A DNA stretch of 64,000 nt, taken from NCBI GenBank assembly GCA_017631055.1, contig JAGBTZ010000003.1, positions 24,619 through 88,618 of the forward strand, given 5' to 3'. Origin of the DNA: Alistipes sp. GTDB taxonomy: Bacteria; Bacteroidota; Bacteroidia; Bacteroidales; Rikenellaceae. How positions within the stretch are numbered: the first letter of the stretch is position 1; each line of letters begins with the position of its first letter. The position numbers were made by a program, and so were the translations under genes. Below the pieces are notes generated by a model. That model did not search any database and was not told where the DNA came from. It saw only the letters and a program-made list of their open reading frames with translations. This document shows positions 17,501 through 25,429 of the stretch, piece by piece.

Positions 17501-18252
17501 AGATAGAGAGCCAACGAGGATTCAATCTCCTCCTTGACGAAAGACTCCTCAACCTCGATGTCGTCCAATACGGTGGTAAAGGTTGTGTGGCGGCAGTGGT
17601 CGCTCCAATAGGTGTCCAAAATACGCAACTCGGTCTCGTAAGGATCGCGGCCCTCCTCGCGGAAGTAGCGGATAACCTCACGCAGGTCGTCGCCATTCAT
17701 CGCAAGACCCATCTGGCGGCAATACTCCTCGGCCTTGCTCTCCTCCATCGAGGTAAAGCCCTCGAGCACCGGCACAGCCTTCACGGGAGGATTCTCCATA
17801 AGCCCCAACTGGCCGAGATTCTTCTCGCGAGAGTCGACCTTGTTGATTACATAGTGGCTGATGCGCTCCAAGTCTGCCTCCGAAACGGTCGAATCGAAGA
17901 TGAGCAGACGAGCACTGCGGATGCGGATGTCGGCAGTGGGCTCGATCAGGCGCACACACTCCTCAGCCGAGGCTGCACGCTGGTCGAACTGACCGGGCAG
18001 GTACTCCACAGCGAGGTAACGCTTGCCCTCCAAGTCGCACTCGTCGCTCACGGTGTCGGTGACAACCTCACCAAAGACACGGTAGCGGCTCTGCTCGAGC
18101 AACTCGGGCGTGAAACCAAACAAATCATAGACATTCAACAGGCGCAACTCGCCCATTGCAAGACCCAGATGCTCGTTCAACTCGTGGCGCATACTCTCCG
18201 CCTCGACACGATACAATGGGCGTTTTTCGACAAAAATACGGTAGTTGTTCAT
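14539..18252 (-). CDS. purL: Phosphoribosylformylglycinamidine synthase, large single-chain type
   Basis: FGAM synthetase: ATP + glutamine + FGAR to FGAM. At 1237 residues it is the long fused form with PurS-like N-terminus, the tandem AIRS-like ATP-binding halves (ETHNHPTEIEPFGG, GGRTGRDGIGGA, SIGGKDSMSGTF) and a C-terminal class I glutaminase. The glutaminase triad is visible: Cys1076 in GICNGFQ, His1206 and Glu1208 in GHTER. Unlike purF, its glutaminase is intact. The gene follows purE by 42 bases. Confidence 0.97.
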   Translation of the reverse strand: MNNYRIFVEKRPLYRVEAESMRHELNEHLGLAMGELRLLNVYDLFGFTPELLEQSRYRVFGEVVTDTVSDECDLEGKRYLAVEYLPGQFDQRAASAEECVRLIEPTADIRIRSARLLIFDSTVSEADLERISHYVINKVDSREKNLGQLGLMENPPVKAVPVLEGFTSMEESKAEEYCRQMGLAMNGDDLREVIRYFREEGRDPYETELRILDTYWSDHCRHTTFTTVLDDIEVEESFVKEEIESSLALYLKMRRDLGREHKSICLMDLATIGARYLRKNGFLDDLEVSEENNACSVFITIDVDGEPEKWLLQFKNETHNHPTEIEPFGGASTCLGGAIRDPLSGRSYVYQAMRVTGAGDIYKPVNETLEGKLPQRVISTKAASGYSSYGNQIGLATTHVREIFHDGYTAKRLEVGAVVGAVKADNVRRERPAAGDVVLLLGGRTGRDGIGGATGSSKEHTATSLEECGSEVQKGNAPEERKLSRLFRRPEVTRLIKKSNDFGAGGVSVAIGELADGLDIFLDRVPTKYSGLNSTELAISESQERMSVVIEPKDVEEFKKYCAEENVEVTHVANVTDTARMRMFNKGEKIVDMARSFIDSAGAPHYAKATIASVEECNPFERKLEGATLTEKMVANLSDRNVISQRGLIEMFDSTIGASTVLMPFGGRTQDTETQVSVQKIPVGKGYTDAASIMAFGYNPFIAEWSPYHGAAYSVIEAVTKVVAAGAAFDNMRFSYQEYFERMTADRTTWGKPLASLLGALKMQEELKLASIGGKDSMSGTFGELNVPPMLMAFGITTVDANNVISPEFKKAGNYIYIVKHNPLESLMPDTEQLKENYGFVTKAIAEGDIVSGYAVGFGGVAEALAKMSFGNRIGAECQMEESMLFDYAYGSIVVESVKPLEFEHAILLGRTCQEPTLTINGEKMCLEMLRKANTERFTSVYPDKGNNNAPMAEYASEAVRMAKWEGEPVEHPVAYLPVFPGTNCDYDTARAFRKAGAHITTSVFRNLTSNDISESIAEMKQYIDNCHIFVLSGGFSAGDEPDGSGKFICSVLGHKDITEAIHALLDRGGLVLGICNGFQALVKSGLLPYGRLGMVTAESPTLFRNDVNRHISQIVTTRVEAVTSPWLKGFEAGDLHSIAVSHGEGKFMVSAELAEQLFRNGQVAFRYCDAEGQPTAEAPYNPNGSFYAIEGITDPTGRILGKMGHTERYEENLMKNIAGEKVQNLFANAVRYFRGE

Positions 18253-18294
18253 ATTTCGATTCTTTTCTTTATTTCTGCTTTATCTCTACCGAGA

Positions 18295-18768
18295 TTAGAT
18301 CTCGACCTTCAAAACTGCCTCGGTCTGCTGCGCACGGAACTCCTCGAGCTTGGCAGCAAGCTCCTCATCGTGCAGAGCAAGCATTGCCACTGCATAGAGC
18401 GCTGCATTCTTCGAGCCGTCAATAGCCATCGTGGCTACCGGAATACCTCCGGGCATCTGCACAATCGAGAGGAGCGAATCCAATCCGCCCAACGCCTTCG
18501 AACGCACCGGAACACCGATAACGGGGAGGGTGGTCATCGCTGCAATCACACCCGGAAGGTGCGCTGCACCACCTGCGCCTGCGATGATTACGCTCAAGCC
18601 ACGCTCTCGAGCACCCTTTGTCCACTCGGCGAGTGCATCAGGTGCGCGATGTGCGCTGATTACGCGCTTTTCGTACTCGATACCGAACTGCTCCAATGTC
18701 TTCATGGCTCCCGACATCACCTCGAGGTCGCTCGCCGAACCCATAATAATACCAACTTTGAAAGTCAT
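18295..18768 (-). CDS. purE: N5-carboxyaminoimidazole ribonucleotide mutase (PurE, class I-like)
   Basis: Moves the carboxyl group to make CAIR. The 157 residues contain the signature GSASDLEVM, the catalytic-His motif SAHRAPD, and [12 protein letters not shown] plus [10 protein letters not shown]. First gene of the purine operon, preceded by a long leader with hairpins. No purK is present in the window, so the N5-CAIR synthetase would have to be elsewhere. Confidence 0.96.
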   Translation of the reverse strand: MTFKVGIIMGSASDLEVMSGAMKTLEQFGIEYEKRVISAHRAPDALAEWTKGARERGLSVIIAGAGGAAHLPGVIAAMTTLPVIGVPVRSKALGGLDSLLSIVQMPGGIPVATMAIDGSKNAALYAVAMLALHDEELAAKLEEFRAQQTEAVLKVEI

Positions 18769-19040
18769 AAAAATGTGTTTTAATTTATCTGTTTTGCTCT
18801 TATTTCAAACCGAGAGCCGCCACGACACATTGTGTCGCAGCGGCTCTGTATTTACGTTAAACTCTGGCGCTGATGATGTTGGCGCATTTTGCGGCGCAAA
18901 CCCGACAAGCCCGACAAACCACACTGCACCTGTGAAGGCAGATGACCGACCGATACTATGTGATTTGCAAAATACATCTCTGCACAAAGTTTAGGTTACA
19001 ATCTCCGGGAAATAGTCCCGAGAAAATCGTTACAAAAATA
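18769..19040 (-). promoter_or_regulatory. Candidate promoter and structured leader of the purine operon
   Basis: No gene is seen here. On the minus strand a -7-like box TATTTTTG lies at 19040-19033. Downstream are two hairpins: one at 19022-19002 (CTCGGGA/TCCCGGAG with one bulge), and a strong one at 18846-18814 with outer stem GAGCCGC/GCGGCTC and inner stem CGACACA/TGTGTCG. The latter is followed by an A-rich stretch leading to the purE start. Neither hairpin has a T-run, and I do not recognise a known riboswitch. The leader would be about 250 nt if the promoter is right. Confidence 0.35.
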
Positions 19041-19221
19041 CGTTCTTTTTTTTACAAAAAAAAGTCGGCAAAGAGATTTTATTCCAATTTTTTCAACAAA
19101 AATCGACCGTTTAATGGTGAATAGCTGTCGGTGGTCGACTCTCGGGGTGGTAATTGTGGTAAGCGATTTAATTTGATGTGGGTTAAACTCTATTTTGTTG
19201 AATAAAATCAGTGAGAAAAGT

Positions 19222-19252
19222 TTTGAAAAAAATAATAAAAAGGCTAAATTTG
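19222..19252 (+). promoter_or_regulatory. Consensus Bacteroidetes promoter for the G3P dehydrogenase gene
   Basis: TTTG (19222-19225), a 19-base A-rich spacer, then TAAATTTG (19245-19252): an exact match to TTTG-N19-TAnnTTTG. The predicted transcript start is near 19259, giving a leader of about 70 bases. Confidence 0.8.
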
Positions 19253-19329
19253 CGATGAATTTTGGCAATTTAGGAAGTTGCCGCACTTTGCTCTGTCAGA
19301 TTAACAATAAATTATATACTTCAAATTCT

Positions 19330-20898
19330 ATGAAACGAGATCTCTTAATCGAACAAATTGCCGATGCGGACAAGGTTTGGGACGTTGTCATTGTCGGTGG
19401 CGGTGCAACCGGTCTTGGATGTGCTGTGGATGCTGCAATGCGTGGCTTTAGTGTGGCTCTCTTTGAGCAGAATGACTTTGCAAAGTGTACATCAAGCCGT
19501 AGTACAAAACTCGTACACGGTGGCGTGCGCTACCTCCAAAAGGGTGATGTCGCTCTGGTGCGTGAGGCTCTGCATGAGCGCGGTCGTCTGCGCCGCAACG
19601 CTCCCCACTTGGTGAAGAATCAGTCGTTCCTCATCTCGAACTACTCGTGGTTTGACAACTTCCTCTACACTTGTGGTCTGACAGTTTATGATATGCTTTC
19701 GTGGGGAGGTCTTGGTTTGGGTCGTTCGTACTTCATTCCGAAGGGTCGTGTTAAGAAGTATCTGCCCAAAATCAACCACGATGGTCTGAAGGGTGGCGTT
19801 ATCTACCGCGATGGTCAGTTTGATGATGCTCGTTTGGCTATCAACCTCGCACAGACTACCGTTGAGCATGGTGGTTGCCCCATCAACCAGATGACCGTTA
19901 AGTCGATGTTGCACGACGAGCAGGGCAAGGCTGCCGGTGTAGTTGTTGTCGACAACGAGAGTGGCAAGGAGTACTCGGTGAAGGCAAAGGCTGTTATCAA
20001 TGCAGCAGGTTGCTTCGTTGACGATATTATGAAGATGGATTCGGATAGCCATACCAAGATGGTTGTGCCGAGCCAGGGTGTTCACATCGTGTTGGATATG
20101 AAGTTCTTGCAGAGCGACTATGCTATCATGGTTCCCAAGACTTCGGATGGTCGTGTACTCTTCGCAGTGCCTTGGCACGGCAGAGTGGTCGTAGGTACCA
20201 CCGACATCGTTCGCGAGACTGCCGAGATGGAGCCGCGTCCCCTCGAGGAGGAGATTGACTTCATCCTCAACACCGCAGCTCTCTATATGAATCCCGCACC
20301 GACCCGCAAGGATATCCTCTCGGTGTTCGCAGGTCAGCGTCCGTTGGCAGCGCCCAAGAAGGAGGGTAAGAGCACCAAGGAGATTTCGCGTAGCCACAAG
20401 GTGTTGGTGTCGGATAACAACCTGATTACCATCACAGGTGGTAAGTGGACTACTCACCGCCGTATGGCAGAGGATACTATCGACAAGGCTATCTCTTTGG
20501 GCCTGTTACCCAAGGCTAAGTGTCAGACCTACAACTACAAGGTTCACGGCTGGCGCCCGAATCCCAACCTCGATGACCACATGTACGTTTACGGTAGCGA
20601 TCAGGAGGCAATCCTCGCCTTGGCGAAGGAGAATATCGCATTTGGCGAGAAACTCTCGGAGAAGTTCGACTATACCGTAGCCGAGGTTGTATGGGCAGTG
20701 CGCGAGGAGATGGCTCGCAACGTGGATGATGTTTTGGCTCGCCGTGTCCGTATGCTCTATGTGGATGCTCGCGAGGCTTCGGCTGTAGCTCCCAAGGTTG
20801 CGGCAGTTATGGCTGCCGAGCTGGGCAAAGACCAGCAGTGGATTGACGAGCAGGTGGCTGCGTTCCAGGAGATTGCATCGCACTACTATCTCGACTAA
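19330..20898 (+). CDS. glpD: Glycerol-3-phosphate dehydrogenase (FAD-dependent)
   Basis: Oxidises glycerol-3-phosphate to DHAP, passing electrons to the quinone pool at the inner membrane. The 522-residue product has the FAD dinucleotide motif VIVGGGATGLG near residues 20-30, the family motif KLVHGGVRYL, the GTTDIV segment, and TGGKWTTHRRMAEDT before the C-terminal helical domain. I start at ATG 19330, which is close behind a consensus promoter; an upstream in-frame TTG extension has no family similarity. It is a single-gene unit bounded by a promoter and a hairpin terminator. It could process glycerol-3-phosphate released from phospholipid headgroups, but no link in the sequence proves this. 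Fusion of glpA type is not seen. Confidence 0.92.
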   Translation: MKRDLLIEQIADADKVWDVVIVGGGATGLGCAVDAAMRGFSVALFEQNDFAKCTSSRSTKLVHGGVRYLQKGDVALVREALHERGRLRRNAPHLVKNQSFLISNYSWFDNFLYTCGLTVYDMLSWGGLGLGRSYFIPKGRVKKYLPKINHDGLKGGVIYRDGQFDDARLAINLAQTTVEHGGCPINQMTVKSMLHDEQGKAAGVVVVDNESGKEYSVKAKAVINAAGCFVDDIMKMDSDSHTKMVVPSQGVHIVLDMKFLQSDYAIMVPKTSDGRVLFAVPWHGRVVVGTTDIVRETAEMEPRPLEEEIDFILNTAALYMNPAPTRKDILSVFAGQRPLAAPKKEGKSTKEISRSHKVLVSDNNLITITGGKWTTHRRMAEDTIDKAISLGLLPKAKCQTYNYKVHGWRPNPNLDDHMYVYGSDQEAILALAKENIAFGEKLSEKFDYTVAEVVWAVREEMARNVDDVLARRVRMLYVDAREASAVAPKVAAVMAAELGKDQQWIDEQVAAFQEIASHYYLD

Positions 20899-20951
20899 TT
20901 GTCGGATGGGGGCAGAACTTAGAGGCTGCCATATATAACTGTTGACTAATG

Positions 20952-20980
20952 AGGGCGTGTCCAAATTTTGGGCACGCCCT
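20952..20980. terminator. Hairpin terminator after glpD
   Basis: AGGGCGTG..CCAAA pairs with TTTGG..CACGCCCT in a near-perfect stem. The following bases (TGTGG) are not a T-run, so it is a strong hairpin but a weak textbook terminator. Confidence 0.5.
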
Positions 20981-21043
20981 TGTGGTATGATGGGGTGACT
21001 GGGGAGTTTTTGGGTGCTGCGGTTATCGCTTGGTGGCCGACAA

Positions 21044-21076
21044 TTTGGGTGGGAACGAAAAAACTTTGTATCTTTG
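21044..21076 (+). promoter_or_regulatory. Promoter for the COG2509 flavoprotein gene
   Basis: TTTG (21044-21047), 21-base spacer, TATCTTTG (21069-21076), matching the Bacteroidetes pattern. The gene starts 55 bases downstream. Confidence 0.7.
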
Positions 21077-21130
21077 TTGCCGTGAAGAGATGAGCAATGG
21101 TGCTCGTTATCTACTTATGCCGATAAAGTT

Positions 21131-22684
21131 ATGCCCAAAACATTAACCCTGACACTCTCGCCGAAGCAGGCTGCAGACAAGGTAACCTACACTTCGTTGG
21201 CTGCTCGTCAATTGGGTGTCAGCGACCGCAATGTAGCTCTGGTGCGTGTGGTTAAGCGCTCGATAGATGCCCGCCGTGGCCGTCCGAAGGTAAACCTTAC
21301 GCTCGAAATATATGTCGACAATGAGCCCCAACCGGCTCCGGTGCACTTCGATTACCCCTCGGTGGTGGGGAAGCCCGAAGTGGTGGTTATCGGCTCGGGC
21401 CCTGCAGGATTGTTCGCATCGTTGAGGTTGATAGAGCTCGGTCTGCGCCCGATAATGCTCGAGCGAGGCAAGGAGGTGTTGCCTCGCAAGATGGATGTGG
21501 CACAGATTAACCGTAATGGCGAGATAAATCCCGATTCGAACTACGCCTTTGGTGAGGGTGGTGCGGGTACCTTCTCGGATGGTAAACTCTTCACTCGCAG
21601 CAAGAAGCGTGGCGACTATAATAAGGCTCTGCAAACCCTTGTGTTTCACGGAGCTTCGCCCGAAATTCTCTATGAGGCTCACCCCCATATCGGCTCCGAT
21701 AAGTTGCCGAGAATAATCTCGTCTATCTGTCAAACCATCCGTGAGGCCGGTGGTGAGGTGCTCTTCGAACACCGTGTGACCGAGTTTGTGGTGCGTGACG
21801 GTGTGGTGAAGGGTGTGCGTTGTGGCGATACACTGATTGAGGCTGCAGCGGTGGTGGTGGCTACGGGTCACTCGGCAGACGACATCTACTTTATGCTGCA
21901 CGATGCAGGTGTAAGGCTCGAGGCTAAACCCTTTGCGATGGGAGTGCGTATCGAGCATCCGCAAGCATTGATAAATTCGATTCAATACAATAACTCTCCG
22001 GAGATGGAGTACCTTCCGTCAGCATCCTATTCGCTTGTGTCACAGGAGAATGGTCGTGGTGTCTACTCGTTCTGTATGTGCCCGGGCGGATTTATGGTGC
22101 CGGCGATGACTGACCCCTCGCAAGCGGTGGTGAACGGTATGTCGCCCAGCGAGCGCAATTCGCCCTATGCCAACTCGGGACTGGTTACGGAGGTGCGCCT
22201 CTCGGATTTCGAATATCTGCGTCGGGAGTATGGCGAATTGGCAGGTTTGGCATTCCGCCGTGAGGTCGAGCAGGCGGCTCGCCGATTTGGTGGCGAACGT
22301 CAGGTGGCACCGGCTCAGCGTGTGGCCGACTTTGTGAGCGGTAGGGAGAGTAAAACGCTACCCAAAGTTTCGTATATCCCAGGAGTTGTGCCATCGCACT
22401 TCAAGGAGTGGATGCCGACATTTATGTCGCAGGCTCTGCGCTCGGGTATTGCGACTTTTGGTCGCAGGTTGCACGGATTTATGACCAACGATGCGGTGGT
22501 TGTGGGTGTCGAATCACGCACTTCGACCCCTGTGCGCATCCCTCGTCATCCCGAAACATTGATGCACGAGCAGGTTGAGGGTCTTTTCCCTGCGGGTGAG
22601 GGTGCCGGATATGCCGGAGGCATTATCTCGGCTGCGCTCGATGGCGAACGTGTCGCTGCCGCAGTTCGTGACTATATCAAATAG
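21131..22684 (+). CDS. FAD-dependent dehydrogenase, COG2509 family
   Basis: A 517-residue predicted NAD(FAD)-utilising dehydrogenase of the widespread but poorly characterised COG2509 type. An 80-residue N-terminal alpha/beta domain precedes the FAD motif VVIGSGPAGLFA (85-96). Family features follow: ERG and later NYAFGEGGAGTFSDGKL, the ATGHSADD segment, FCMCPGGFMVPA, and the C-terminal LFPAGEGAGYAGGI, which closes the FAD site. It has no signal peptide, so it is cytoplasmic. The physiological substrate is unknown. Single-gene unit with its own promoter; converges on an MmcQ/YjbR gene. Confidence 0.85.
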   Translation: MPKTLTLTLSPKQAADKVTYTSLAARQLGVSDRNVALVRVVKRSIDARRGRPKVNLTLEIYVDNEPQPAPVHFDYPSVVGKPEVVVIGSGPAGLFASLRLIELGLRPIMLERGKEVLPRKMDVAQINRNGEINPDSNYAFGEGGAGTFSDGKLFTRSKKRGDYNKALQTLVFHGASPEILYEAHPHIGSDKLPRIISSICQTIREAGGEVLFEHRVTEFVVRDGVVKGVRCGDTLIEAAAVVVATGHSADDIYFMLHDAGVRLEAKPFAMGVRIEHPQALINSIQYNNSPEMEYLPSASYSLVSQENGRGVYSFCMCPGGFMVPAMTDPSQAVVNGMSPSERNSPYANSGLVTEVRLSDFEYLRREYGELAGLAFRREVEQAARRFGGERQVAPAQRVADFVSGRESKTLPKVSYIPGVVPSHFKEWMPTFMSQALRSGIATFGRRLHGFMTNDAVVVGVESRTSTPVRIPRHPETLMHEQVEGLFPAGEGAGYAGGIISAALDGERVAAAVRDYIK

Positions 22685-22710
22685 AAGTGGTGGTTATCGC
22701 TGCTCGTGCA

Positions 22711-23112
22711 TCAATCGAAGCGGTCGGCATCATCCACAACTCCCTCGATGGCTATATCGAATAGTATCTGCTCGCGAAGAGCCTTGGGGGTGACATTCAG
22801 TCGAACGACAAGCATATAGGAGTGACGTATCTCTTGGCGTAGGGCCTCTTCGGAGAGTCTGCCCTCGAAACGGACATCGTTCCAGTGGCGTTTGTTCATA
22901 TGCCACGCAGCCGTGATTTGGGGATAGCGGTCACGAAGAATTATCGCCCGCTCGGGGTCGCACTTAACGACAAAGTGGTCGGGCCGCTCGAGCATCAGCA
23001 TCGCAAACATACGCCCTCCGACCTTATAAACCAAAGTCGAATCATCGAACGGCAGCGTCTCCTCGACATCGGGGAGCGAGAGAACGTATTCTCGAAACTC
23101 AACAATATCCAT
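22711..23112 (-). CDS. MmcQ/YjbR family protein
   Basis: A 133-residue cytoplasmic protein of the MmcQ/YjbR (CyaY-like fold, DUF419) family. The family features seen are the N-terminal SLPDVEETLPFDD, the central GGRMFAML and FVVKCDPERA, then HMNKRHWNDVRF and a C-terminal helix with SYMLVV. Members bind DNA in some reports, but no defined function can be assigned. It lies 63 bases downstream of the UDP-glucose dehydrogenase gene in the same direction and may be cotranscribed. Confidence 0.8.
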   Translation of the reverse strand: MDIVEFREYVLSLPDVEETLPFDDSTLVYKVGGRMFAMLMLERPDHFVVKCDPERAIILRDRYPQITAAWHMNKRHWNDVRFEGRLSEEALRQEIRHSYMLVVRLNVTPKALREQILFDIAIEGVVDDADRFD

Positions 23113-23175
23113 AGCAAGCGAAGTTTTGCGGAGTGTGGTTATGAAATTTTACCCACCCCCTTGGAATGCAGATCT

Positions 23176-24483
23176 CTAAATGTGCAGATAGGTGAAACCC
23201 GAAGCCTCGAGGTCGTCGGCATTGTAGATATTGCGACCATCGATAATCACTCTGTGGTGCATCTTCTCGGCGAGGGTTGCCCACGAGGGGAGGCGGAACT
23301 GCTTCCACTCGGTGAGCAGCATCATAGCATCGGCACCCTCTGTGGCCTGGTACATCGTGTCGCAGTAGGTAATCTTCTGCCCGAAGAGTCGCTCTGCGGC
23401 GGTCATAGCCGCAGGGTCGTAGACTTGGACCTTGCACCCCGCCTCGAGCAGCTTCTCGATGAGTACCAGCGAGGGTGCTTCGCGCAGGTCGTCCGTCTCG
23501 GGTTTGAACGCCAAGCCCCAAATGGCTATAATCTTGCCTTGTAGGTCGCCCTCGAAGTAGTTTGACAACTTGCGGAAGAGGACCTCCTTCTGTCGCTCGT
23601 TGACACGCTCCACAGCCTTGAGAATCTCCATCGAGTAGCCGTGCTGTTCGGCAGTGTGAATCAAGGCTTTGATATCCTTCGGGAAGCAAGAGCCTCCATA
23701 GCCGCATCCAGGGTAGAGGAACTTCGAGCCTATGCGGCTATCGGTGCCGATACCCTTGCGCACCATATTGACATCCGCACCGACCAACTCGCAGAGGTTG
23801 GCGATGTCGTTCATAAAGGAGATGCGTGTGGCGAGCATCGAGTTGGCGGCATATTTAATCATCTCGGCCGAGGGGATATCGGTGAAGATTATGCGATAGT
23901 TGTTGAGCATGAATGGCAGATAGAGTTGCTCCATAAGTTGGCGAGCCTTGCCGCTCTCGGTGCCGACAACCACGCGGTCGGGGGTCATAAAGTCCTTGAT
24001 GGCAGCTCCCTCCTTCAAAAATTCGGGATTGGAGGCCATATCGAACTCCACCGCTGCGCCTCGATGCTCCAACTCTGAGGCAATAACCTCGCGCACACGT
24101 TGCGAAGTGCCGACCGGTACGGTGCTCTTGATAACTACGACCGTGTAGTGGTCGAGCGCACGACCAATGGCGTGAGCCACATCCAAAACGTGACTCAGGT
24201 CAGCCGAGCCGTCCTCGCCTTCGGGTGTGCCTACTGCGATGAATACCGCCTCGGTTTGGTGCAACGCCTCGGCCAGATTGGTCGAGAAGTGTAGGCGTCC
24301 GGCACTGCTGTTGCGGGTGACAAGCTCTGCTAAGCCCGGCTCGTAGATGGGTATCAAGCCCTGGCGCAACTGCTCGACTTTGGTGTTGTCGATATCGACA
24401 CACACAACCTCGATGCCCATCTCTGCGAAACAGGCACCCGAAACAAGACCCACATATCCGGTCCCAACGATGGTGATTTTCAT
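23176..24483 (-). CDS. UDP-glucose/GDP-mannose dehydrogenase family (UDP-glucose 6-dehydrogenase)
   Basis: NAD-dependent double oxidation of UDP-glucose to UDP-glucuronate for capsule or surface polysaccharide synthesis. The 435-residue protein has the Rossmann motif GTGYVGLVSG at 7-16, VGTPEGEDGSADL, EFLKEG, Lys210 and Asn214 in EMIKYAAN, catalytic Cys266 in GCGYGGSCFPKD, and WGLAFKPETDDLREAPS in the C-terminal domain. I start at ATG 24483; a TTG three codons upstream is less likely. A -7 box is 22 bases upstream. UDP-N-acetyl sugar oxidation cannot be excluded, but these motifs fit UDP-glucose best. Confidence 0.92.
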   Translation of the reverse strand: MKITIVGTGYVGLVSGACFAEMGIEVVCVDIDNTKVEQLRQGLIPIYEPGLAELVTRNSSAGRLHFSTNLAEALHQTEAVFIAVGTPEGEDGSADLSHVLDVAHAIGRALDHYTVVVIKSTVPVGTSQRVREVIASELEHRGAAVEFDMASNPEFLKEGAAIKDFMTPDRVVVGTESGKARQLMEQLYLPFMLNNYRIIFTDIPSAEMIKYAANSMLATRISFMNDIANLCELVGADVNMVRKGIGTDSRIGSKFLYPGCGYGGSCFPKDIKALIHTAEQHGYSMEILKAVERVNERQKEVLFRKLSNYFEGDLQGKIIAIWGLAFKPETDDLREAPSLVLIEKLLEAGCKVQVYDPAAMTAAERLFGQKITYCDTMYQATEGADAMMLLTEWKQFRLPSWATLAEKMHHRVIIDGRNIYNADDLEASGFTYLHI

Positions 24484-24505
24484 ACTCTTCAATAGGTTTA
24501 TATTG

Positions 24506-24513
24506 CAAAGATA
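24506..24513 (-). promoter_or_regulatory. -7 promoter element TATCTTTG for the UDP-glucose dehydrogenase gene
   Basis: Minus-strand TATCTTTG, a full match to TAnnTTTG, 22 bases before the start codon, with a TTT-containing -33 region about 19 bases further upstream. Confidence 0.6.
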
Positions 24514-24557
24514 AGAACAAATTCAAAATTCGAAATGCAGATTTCAAAATTATTGTA

Positions 24558-24565
24558 TAACTTTG
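24558..24565 (+). promoter_or_regulatory. -7 promoter element TAACTTTG for the S1/P1 nuclease pair
   Basis: TAACTTTG matches TAnnTTTG and is 63 bases before the nuclease start, divergent from the UDP-glucose dehydrogenase promoter. The -33 element is weak. Confidence 0.5.
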
Positions 24566-24628
24566 TTGATGGAAGGGGCGGAATTTTAGCCCCGAGTTGA
24601 CGAATTGAAACAACCAAACTACAATAAC

Positions 24629-25417
24629 ATGAGAAGAAAATTACTTATGACGCTTGCGATTGCGGTAGCGGTCGTTGTAGCAACACTCGAGGTGCAGGCG
24701 TGGGGTCGCGATGGACATAGTGCCATAGCCTACATGGCTGAGCAACACCTTACACCCCAAGCTCGCGAAAAGTGCCACCACTACCTTCGACATTCGTTGG
24801 CATACTACGCCTCGTGGCAGGACCACTGGCGATTTACCGATCCCTACAAGGAGATTCACTACTGGCACACCTCGAAGGTTGATGCCCATAACAATCTGCT
24901 CGAGAATGGCGGCCGTGCGGCTTATGTTCAAATCGAGCGTATCCGCAAGGAGATGAAGGATTGGCGCTCGTTAGACGATTCGACCATTGTGGTTAACCTT
25001 AAGTTGTTGATTCATATGGTGGGAGATATGCATTGCCCTTCGCATACGAGTTATCCCGACCAACCGGCATACAAGGACTACAACATCTATTGCAGTGGTA
25101 AGAAGACCGGATTTCACAAGTTCTGGGATGCCTCGCCGTCATATCTGCATAAGGGGTGGACTTGCGAGGATTTCCACCGCAATATCGACACTATGACCCG
25201 TAGGCAAATCGCAAAAATTGTCAAGGGCACGGCTGATGCTTGGGAGCGCGTGAATGGTGCGGAGATGCGTGAGGTCTATAAGTTGATTCCCCACGATGCC
25301 GAGTATACTGCTCTTCCCGAGCAAGATCGCAAACGGGCGGTTGAGATTTGCGAGCTTCAGATGTTGCGCGGTGCGTATCGTCTGGCTTATGTGTTGAACG
25401 AGATTTTCAAAGAATAG
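24629..25417 (+). CDS. Secreted S1/P1-type nuclease
   Basis: Zinc-dependent single-strand nuclease/3'-nucleotidase, 262 residues from ATG 24629. The signal peptide ends at EVQA, leaving Trp as mature residue 1, which in this family binds zinc through its amino group. All nine P1 zinc ligands can be matched: Trp1 and His6 (WGRDGH), Asp in SWQDHW, His in HYWH, His/Asp in IHMVGD with the following His of HCPSH, and His/Asp in FHKFWD. It should be periplasmic or extracellular and release nucleosides and phosphate. A paralog follows 12 bases downstream. Confidence 0.9.
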   Translation: MRRKLLMTLAIAVAVVVATLEVQAWGRDGHSAIAYMAEQHLTPQAREKCHHYLRHSLAYYASWQDHWRFTDPYKEIHYWHTSKVDAHNNLLENGGRAAYVQIERIRKEMKDWRSLDDSTIVVNLKLLIHMVGDMHCPSHTSYPDQPAYKDYNIYCSGKKTGFHKFWDASPSYLHKGWTCEDFHRNIDTMTRRQIAKIVKGTADAWERVNGAEMREVYKLIPHDAEYTALPEQDRKRAVEICELQMLRGAYRLAYVLNEIFKE

Positions 25418-25429
25418 GAGGAACTGATT

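Noticed and set aside
18769-19040. Purine or THF riboswitch
   Set aside because: Neither conserved core was recognised; only generic hairpins are visible.
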